In this document: positions 59,333-64,000 of the stretch, piece by piece
Layout: every line of letters begins with the position of its first letter
How positions within the stretch are numbered: the stretch's first letter is position 1
Assembly (NCBI RefSeq): GCF_018771565.1
Contig: NZ_CP076326.1
Span: forward strand, 1,612,001-1,676,000
From: Thermoflexus hugenholtzii
GTDB lineage: Bacteria; Chloroflexota; Anaerolineae; Thermoflexales; Thermoflexaceae
Length of the DNA: 64,000 nt
Direction of reading: 5' to 3'
Translations under genes and position numbers: made by a program
Notes under the pieces: generated by a model
Told to the model about the DNA's origin: nothing
Database searches by the model: none
What the model saw: only the letters and a program-made list of their open reading frames with translations

Positions 59333-60610
59333 TCACTTCGGGCCGCGCAGCACTTCCACGCCCATATACGGCCGGAGGACCTCCGGGACGACGATGCTGC
59401 CGTCCCGTTGCTGGTAGTTCTCCATGATGGCGATCACCGTGCGGGGCAGGCCCAGCCCGGAGCCGTTGAGGGTGTGCACGTAGCGGGGCCGGGCCCCGGG
59501 ACGGGGGCGGTAGCGGAGGTTGGCTCGCCGGGCCTGGAAGTCCTCGGTGTTGCTCACCGAGCTCACCTCCAGCCACTCCCCGCACCCGGCGGCGTAGACC
59601 TCCACGTCGTAGGTCTTCGCCGCGGCGAACCCCAGATCGCCCGTGCAGATCTCCACCACCCGGGTGGGCAGCCCCAGGCGCCGGCACGTGTCCACCACGT
59701 CCTCCACCATCTTCTCCAGCTCCAGATAGGAGGTCTCCGGCGTGGTGAACTTGTAAAGCTCCACCTTGTCGAACTGATGCCCGCGCTTGATCCCCCGCAC
59801 GTCGCGCCCGGCCGACATCCGCTCCCGACGGAAGCAGGGCGTGTAGGCCACGTAGTAAAGGGGCAGCTGGTCGGCCTCCAGGATCTCATCCCGATGCAGG
59901 TTGGTGAGGGGCACCTCGGCCGTGGGGACCAGCCAGAGGTCGTCCTCCACATCGTGGTAGAGATTGTCCTCGAATTTAGGAAGCTGTCCGGCGCCCACCA
60001 GGGCCTCGCGCTTGACCACGAAGGGGACATAGACCTCCGTGTAGCCGTGGACCTGGGTGTGGAGGTCCAGGAGCCAGCTGATCAGGGCGCGCTCCAGGCG
60101 GGCGCCCAGCCCCCACAGCACGTAGAACCGGCTGCCCGCCAGCTTGACCCCGCGCTCGAAGTCGATGAGGCCCAGGCGAGGCCCCAGCTCCCAGTGCGGC
60201 AGCGGCGTGAAGTCGAACTCCGGCAGCTCCCCCTCCACCCGCACCACCCGGTTGGCGGATTCGTCGGGGCCCACCGGGACGCTGGGATGGGGGATGTTGG
60301 GGAACCAGAGCAACAGCTCCTCCCGTCGGGCCTCCAGATCCCGCAGCCGGGCCTCGGCCTCCGTCAGGCGCTCCCCCAGCGCCCGCATCTCGGCGATGCG
60401 AGCTTCCCGCTCGGGTCCGGGAGGCATCTTGGCGATCTCCCGGGAGACCTGGTTGCGCACCGCCCGCAGCCGTTCCACCTCCTGCAGCATCGCCCGATAG
60501 GCTTCGTCCAGCTCCAGGAAGCGATCCACCCGCTCCGGCGACTCCCCCCGATGACGCAACGCCTCCCGGATCTCCTCCGGATTCCGTCGAATGCGCTCGA
60601 TGTCCAGCAT
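59333..60610 (-). CDS. serS: seryl-tRNA synthetase
   Basis: Charges tRNA-Ser with serine. 425 residues, full length: an N-terminal coiled-coil arm (about 1-110, rich in Arg/Glu) and a class II core with motif 2 [31 protein letters not shown] and motif 3 [19 protein letters not shown]. Start ATG 60610, about 30 nt after the predicted start site of its promoter. Followed by the RNase H-like gene. Confidence 0.97.
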   Translation of the reverse strand: MLDIERIRRNPEEIREALRHRGESPERVDRFLELDEAYRAMLQEVERLRAVRNQVSREIAKMPPGPEREARIAEMRALGERLTEAEARLRDLEARREELLLWFPNIPHPSVPVGPDESANRVVRVEGELPEFDFTPLPHWELGPRLGLIDFERGVKLAGSRFYVLWGLGARLERALISWLLDLHTQVHGYTEVYVPFVVKREALVGAGQLPKFEDNLYHDVEDDLWLVPTAEVPLTNLHRDEILEADQLPLYYVAYTPCFRRERMSAGRDVRGIKRGHQFDKVELYKFTTPETSYLELEKMVEDVVDTCRRLGLPTRVVEICTGDLGFAAAKTYDVEVYAAGCGEWLEVSSVSNTEDFQARRANLRYRPRPGARPRYVHTLNGSGLGLPRTVIAIMENYQQRDGSIVVPEVLRPYMGVEVLRGPK

Positions 60611-60648
60611 CCCGCTCTCACCCCGACGCGCGGATCTCGTTCCCCATT

Positions 60649-60677
60649 ACCATAAATCCGCCCCTATTCTCCGTCAA
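60649..60677 (-). promoter_or_regulatory. promoter candidate for serS
   Basis: Minus-strand TTGACG (60672-60677), 17-nt spacer, TATGGT (60649-60654). The start would be near 60642. No T-box signature was recognised. Confidence 0.45.
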
Positions 60678-60860
60678 GGCGCGCCCCAGGGCCCTCCGAA
60701 TCCCTCGTCCCCGGAGCCCTTCTCCACGAATCCGAGAGAGTCGCCCATCACGCCTGCGCACAGAACGCAAAATGAAAGTTATAAAACTGTAAACCCCCTT
60801 GCGGGAAAGATTTCTGTCTATAAAATGGAAAGGGAGAAAAAATCTTATCCGGAGGGTTCC

Positions 60861-61214
60861 ATGCTGATCAATCCTCGGAAGGCATCGGCAGAGGAAGCGG
60901 GGGATCCGGACCGTTTGATGGCCCTGCTGGCTTACCTCATCGGGATCATCGTCCCCCTGATCATCCTGCTCACCGACATGAAGAACCGTCCCTTCCAGCG
61001 GTATCACGCCGTTCAGGCCTTAGTGGCTCAGGTGGCCCTCACGGTGATCTTCTTCGCCCTGGGGCTGATCCCCATCATCGGCTGCATCGCGCCGCTGCTC
61101 GGCCTGGCCGCCTTCGCGCTCTTCATCTACTACGCCATCCAGGCCTACCAGGGCTATTACTTCGAGATCCCGGTGGTGACCGCCTTCGCCCGCCAGCAGG
61201 GATGGATCGCCTGA
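60861..61214 (+). CDS. small membrane protein, DUF4870-like
   Basis: 117 residues with about three hydrophobic segments, beginning after DPDRLMALLAYLIGIIVPLI. The motif MKNRPFQRYHAVQALVAQ between helices resembles the DUF4870 family. ATG at 60861 has GGAGGG 4-5 nt upstream. The AT-rich stretch 60770-60850 (tctataaaatgg) probably holds its promoter. Function unknown. It is divergent from serS. Confidence 0.8.
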   Translation: MLINPRKASAEEAGDPDRLMALLAYLIGIIVPLIILLTDMKNRPFQRYHAVQALVAQVALTVIFFALGLIPIIGCIAPLLGLAAFALFIYYAIQAYQGYYFEIPVVTAFARQQGWIA

Positions 61215-61216
61215 AC

Positions 61217-61246
61217 GGTAGGGGCGACCGGCCGGTCGCCCCTACC
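61217..61246. repeat. GTAGGGGCGACC palindromic repeat, copy 2
   Basis: A perfect 30-nt palindrome, GGTAGGGGCGACCGG followed by its reverse complement, 3 nt after the DUF4870-like stop and before the convergent GTPase gene. Same element as 21477-21504. Confidence 0.8.
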
Positions 61247-61274
61247 GCTTCGCGGATGCATTCGCGTCCTCCAT

Positions 61275-62156
61275 CTATTCGGGTTCGGGGCGGGTGGCTT
61301 GCAGGGCGGCGCCGGCCAGGGTTCGGAAGAGCTCCGCCACCCCGATCCCGGTTACGCACGAGGTCTCCACGTAGGGGGTGCCCCAGGCCTGCGCCAGGGC
61401 CTCGGCCTCCCGGCGGGAGACCTCCCGTGGCAGATCCGCTTTGTTCCCCACCAGGAGCAGCGGGATGGACCCCGCGTGGGCGCGGAGCTCCTGCCACCAG
61501 CGGATCAGCTGATAGAACGAGAGGCGGTTGCTCAGATCGAACACCAGCGCGCCGGCCGCCGCGCCCCGATAGAAGAGATCCCGGAAAGCCGCGAAGCGCC
61601 GCTGTCCCCCCACATCCCAGACCACCAGCCGGACCGCCATCCCTTCCACCTCCACCGGGCACACGTGGATGTCCACCCCCACGGTCATCCGGCGGCGGGG
61701 CTCGAAGGCCCCGTGCAGGTAGCAGTGAACCAGAGAGGTCTTGCCGACGGTGGCCTCGCCGGCCAGCAGCACCTTGCGCACCGGAACCGCAGGCTTTGAA
61801 TCCATCGACCGGTGCGAGAGCAGCTCCCGGAGCCGGGGCCATGGGAACGAAGCAGGGAGGACCCAGTCCCAAGGCCCTTCCGGGATCGATTCCGCCCGGG
61901 CCGCTTGAGGGCTCACCCGGATCACCAGCGGGGGCCTTGGGCGCTGCTTCCACTGAGCCGCCCATGCCTCCGACATCTCCTCCGCGGCAACCAGGACAGC
62001 GGCGAGGGAGCCTTCGGGGAGGGCGAGGGAGTCCGCCTCCTCGGGGGAGCAGGTCAGCACCTCCCACTCCGGCGACAGGGCCTCCAGGAGGTCTGCCAGC
62101 CCGAGGGGTTCCGCCTCCCGGATCACCACCAGGATCCGACCGCCGGGTTCCGCCAT
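61275..62156 (-). CDS. Ras-like small GTPase with N-terminal receiver-like domain
   Basis: 293 residues. Residues of about 5-115 resemble a degenerate receiver fold without the phospho-acceptor Asp. Residues of about 125-290 form a Rab/MglA-type GTPase: P-loop GEATVGKTS (133-141), switch 2 WDVGGQRRF (Gln185), NKAD (238-241) and a final ETSCVTGIGVAELF (SAK-like). Bacterial MglA-type GTPases pair with roadblock proteins, and two such genes lie upstream. No membrane anchor is visible. Last gene of the cassette. Confidence 0.88.
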   Translation of the reverse strand: MAEPGGRILVVIREAEPLGLADLLEALSPEWEVLTCSPEEADSLALPEGSLAAVLVAAEEMSEAWAAQWKQRPRPPLVIRVSPQAARAESIPEGPWDWVLPASFPWPRLRELLSHRSMDSKPAVPVRKVLLAGEATVGKTSLVHCYLHGAFEPRRRMTVGVDIHVCPVEVEGMAVRLVVWDVGGQRRFAAFRDLFYRGAAAGALVFDLSNRLSFYQLIRWWQELRAHAGSIPLLLVGNKADLPREVSRREAEALAQAWGTPYVETSCVTGIGVAELFRTLAGAALQATRPEPE

Positions 62157-62165
62157 CCCGCGCCC

Positions 62166-62438
62166 TCAGAACAGCAGATCCGTGAGATCCCGCTCGCGGA
62201 GCAGACGCCGGCGCCACGCGTGGATCTGGGGCACGATGAAGGGGAGCAGGCGCATGCAGTAATAGGGCGGGATGATGGGGACGCCGACCAGATCCCCAAA
62301 GGTGATGAGCAGGAAGAGATGCTCCATGGATCCCCGCTGTCGGATGTGCGCCCGCACCATGTCGTGCAGCGCCATCCCGTAAAGGATCTCCCCGATGGCC
62401 CGCCCCAGACGCCGCACCGGATCCCATGCCACCGTCAT
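62166..62438 (-). CDS. conserved-looking small protein of unknown function
   Basis: 90 residues, not recognised. A central hydrophobic stretch (HLFLLITFGDLVGVPIIPPY) is followed by a basic tail (RRRLLRERDLTDLLF). It may bind or insert in the membrane. GGGAGGG precedes ATG. It lies 9 nt before the GTPase gene and 34 nt after the roadblock fusion, so it belongs to the same operon; it may link the GTPase to the membrane (inference). Confidence 0.75.
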   Translation of the reverse strand: MTVAWDPVRRLGRAIGEILYGMALHDMVRAHIRQRGSMEHLFLLITFGDLVGVPIIPPYYCMRLLPFIVPQIHAWRRRLLRERDLTDLLF

Positions 62439-62472
62439 CGCCCAGCCCTCCCTTCCGCGCAGATTCCACGGT

Positions 62473-63645
62473 TCACCCCATGGCCAAGTCCGGCCGCGGT
62501 CCCTCCTCCACCCGGAGGGGCGTCTGATACCAGCGCGCCGCCTCCCCCAGGCGGGCCCGCATCTGCCAGCCCAGGCTCTTGGGGGCCGCCTCGATCGCCT
62601 GGCGGATCCGCTCCAACCGTCGCTGGACCGGCTCCCGCGCCGCCTCCTCCCAGCCGGCGACGGCCCGGGCCGTCCGCTCCAGGTTCATGGTCACGGTGCG
62701 ATACCAGCCCCAGTCGTCCGCGCAAAGCGCGACGATGGCCCGCAGGTCCACCGCCTCCGCCTGTTCCCCCTCCACGACCTCATGGTCCAGCAGGAGGACG
62801 GCGATCTCCAGGAGGTCCGCCTCTCCAGCCTCCACGGCCTGCAGGCGGGAGAGCAGGAGATACGCCGGGGGCAGCGTAACCTCCTCCCGGGTCAGGACGG
62901 AGGCGAACTCCAGGCGATGATACATCTCGTAGGCGTCCAGGAAGACGTCCACCGGCCATCCGGTCTCCGGCTTGCGGAAGTGCAGGCGCCGGGCGCCGTA
63001 GAAGGCGTTGAACCGGACGAAGGGCTCATACCCCTGATCCTGCAGGAAGGCTTCCACGGCCCGCCGCTCGCGGGAGGACCCCGCCAGCTCCAGCCCGACG
63101 AAGGCGGGGACCGGCAGGCGCTGGAGGGCGGAGGGGCAGTGATGGGCGACCCCCACGCTCCCCAGCAGCCGCAGGGTGATCCCCTGCGCTCGGGCGGCCT
63201 CCACCAGACGCCGGCCCTCCTGAACCAGATCCTGGATCACCGGGGAGACCCGCGGGACGGCAGGGCGAGGCCGGCGGGGAGCGGCCGGCCGCTCTGAGCG
63301 CTCCTTCAACGCCGCGGTCAGCGAGCGGATCACCGGGCCCAGGGCCAGGTTCAACAGCGGAAGGTTCACGGAACGAGCGCAGCAGAGGGCCAGGAAGCCG
63401 CCGGGCAACCGCCGGAGGATCAGGCGGCCTGCGGCGAACACCAGGTCCACCTCCTGGATGCGCCGTCGGGAGGTCTCCAGGGCCTCCATGGTCCGGGCGG
63501 CGATGCGCACCGCGGAGGCCAGGGCCTCCGGGGCGTAACGCTCCGGGAGCGTGTGGGCCAGGATCGTCCCCTCCTCCGTGAACAGGATCCCGCCCTCCAC
63601 GCCCGGGATGGCGTTCACCTCCTGCAACGCCTCCTCCACTCCCAT
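62473..63645 (-). CDS. roadblock/LC7 domain fused to a nucleotidyltransferase-like domain
   Basis: 390 residues. Residues of about 1-115 look like a roadblock/LC7 domain (EVNAIPGVEGGILFTEEGTI, AAGRLILRRLPGGFLALCCA). Residues of about 135-390 resemble nucleotidyltransferase-fold proteins (LRLLGSVGVAHHCPSAL, GARRLHFRKP, VDVFLDAYEMYHRLEF, LLLSRLQAVEAGEADLLEIA). The usual DxD after the Gly-Ser is replaced by FVGLELAG, so activity is doubtful. The roadblock part could act as a GTPase partner. Confidence 0.7.
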   Translation of the reverse strand: MGVEEALQEVNAIPGVEGGILFTEEGTILAHTLPERYAPEALASAVRIAARTMEALETSRRRIQEVDLVFAAGRLILRRLPGGFLALCCARSVNLPLLNLALGPVIRSLTAALKERSERPAAPRRPRPAVPRVSPVIQDLVQEGRRLVEAARAQGITLRLLGSVGVAHHCPSALQRLPVPAFVGLELAGSSRERRAVEAFLQDQGYEPFVRFNAFYGARRLHFRKPETGWPVDVFLDAYEMYHRLEFASVLTREEVTLPPAYLLLSRLQAVEAGEADLLEIAVLLLDHEVVEGEQAEAVDLRAIVALCADDWGWYRTVTMNLERTARAVAGWEEAAREPVQRRLERIRQAIEAAPKSLGWQMRARLGEAARWYQTPLRVEEGPRPDLAMG

Positions 63646-63687
63646 CCTCTGCCCCCTTTCCCCACACGAGAAGTCCGCCCTCAGGGC

Positions 63688-63999
63688 TCACGAGAGCCGG
63701 CCGGGGAGCTCGGCGAGCACCAGCGCCGGGGAGGCCTGGGGGGAAAGCACCAGGCCGACGATGAAAGGGGGATGGCGGAAGATCAGCAACCGGCGCTGAG
63801 GCTCCGCGACCACCGCGTGCTCGAAGGCCCCCATCGGGAGGAACCCGGCCAGGGTTTCGGCCGCGGCGGCCAGGTAGACCGTGAGGGCGCCTTCCGCTTC
63901 CCCCTTCCCTTCCGGGACATCTGCCGCCAGCACCACGCCATCCGGGCCGGCCACCACCACCCCCATGACGCCCTCGATGGCTTTCAGGCGGGAGACCAT
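63688..63999 (-). CDS. roadblock/LC7-domain protein (MglB-like)
   Basis: 103 residues from the ATG at 63999. The true start may lie beyond the window. A roadblock fold is read from LKAIEGVMGVVVAGPDGVVL, AAAAETLAGFLPMGAFEHAV and RRLLIFRHPPFIVGLVLS. A probable GTPase-activating or scaffolding partner of the GTPase 1.5 kb downstream. It is the first gene of the cassette visible here. Confidence 0.75.
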   Translation of the reverse strand: MVSRLKAIEGVMGVVVAGPDGVVLAADVPEGKGEAEGALTVYLAAAAETLAGFLPMGAFEHAVVAEPQRRLLIFRHPPFIVGLVLSPQASPALVLAELPGRLS

Positions 64000-64000
64000 C

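Overview
The window is high-GC bacterial DNA, around two thirds G+C by eye, with densely packed operons, strong AGGAGG-type ribosome binding sites and almost no mobile DNA. A thermophilic Chloroflexota, for example a Thermoflexus-like lineage, fits best. The pointers are a very large SecA, a mannosylglycerate-hydrolase-like enzyme (compatible-solute metabolism of thermophiles), giant multi-GAF kinases, Ras-like GTPase/roadblock genes and short GTAGG...CCTAC palindromes between genes. This is inference from gene content; no rRNA or other phylogenetic marker was compared.

Layout. 1-7.2 kb, minus strand: adenosine deaminase and a soluble histidine kinase with one PAS and nine GAF domains. A 13-bp tandem duplication splits the kinase into two reading frames. 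7.4-8.5 kb: a non-coding array of hairpin-forming repeats that includes a 386-bp tandem duplication. 8.5-12.6 kb: secA (1356 residues). 12.9-14.2 kb: a secreted beta-helix protein. 14.3-20.0 kb, minus: a carbohydrate-type ABC transporter led by a GntR regulator fused to a solute-binding domain, divergent from a GH63-like hydrolase. 21.5-24.7 kb: a double nitrilase, a cupin and a creatininase-family protein. 24.7-29.6 kb, minus: SorC regulator, KDPG-type aldolase, phosphotriesterase-family (lactonase-like) hydrolase and PTS IIB/IIA/IIC, behind a consensus promoter.

29.7-43.0 kb, minus: a compact 13-gene run of TetR regulator, two alpha/beta hydrolases, two acyl-CoA ligases, 3-hydroxybutyrate-dehydrogenase-like SDR, KAS III-like enzyme, MaoC hydratase and a complete Liv-type ABC importer. 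It is probably an uptake and CoA-activation system for an organic acid of unknown identity. 43.2-48.0 kb, plus: a NarL-type two-component pair, then malate synthase and isocitrate lyase (glyoxylate shunt). 48.2-49.3 kb: queuosine genes queF and a precursor transporter. 49.3-51.1 kb: decaying genes, namely an AAA+ ATPase tail, a ribonucleotide reductase small-subunit fragment, and an MNT/HEPN pair whose HEPN gene has lost one base. 51.1-56.7 kb: a membrane glycosyltransferase-like protein, an AGPS-like flavoprotein and a GlpD-like dehydrogenase. 57-58 kb: a trans-3-hydroxyproline-dehydratase-like gene. 58-60.6 kb, minus: RNase H-like/TPR protein and serS. 60.9-64 kb: a DUF4870-like membrane protein, then a minus-strand cassette of roadblock/LC7, roadblock plus nucleotidyltransferase-like fusion, a 90-residue conserved-looking protein and a Ras-like GTPase.

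The best candidates for undescribed biology are the hairpin array (7.4-8.5 kb), the GTPase/roadblock cassette (61.3-64 kb), the GntR/solute-binding fusion (18.5-20.0 kb), the PTS/lactonase/aldolase operon and the 13-gene CoA/Liv operon.
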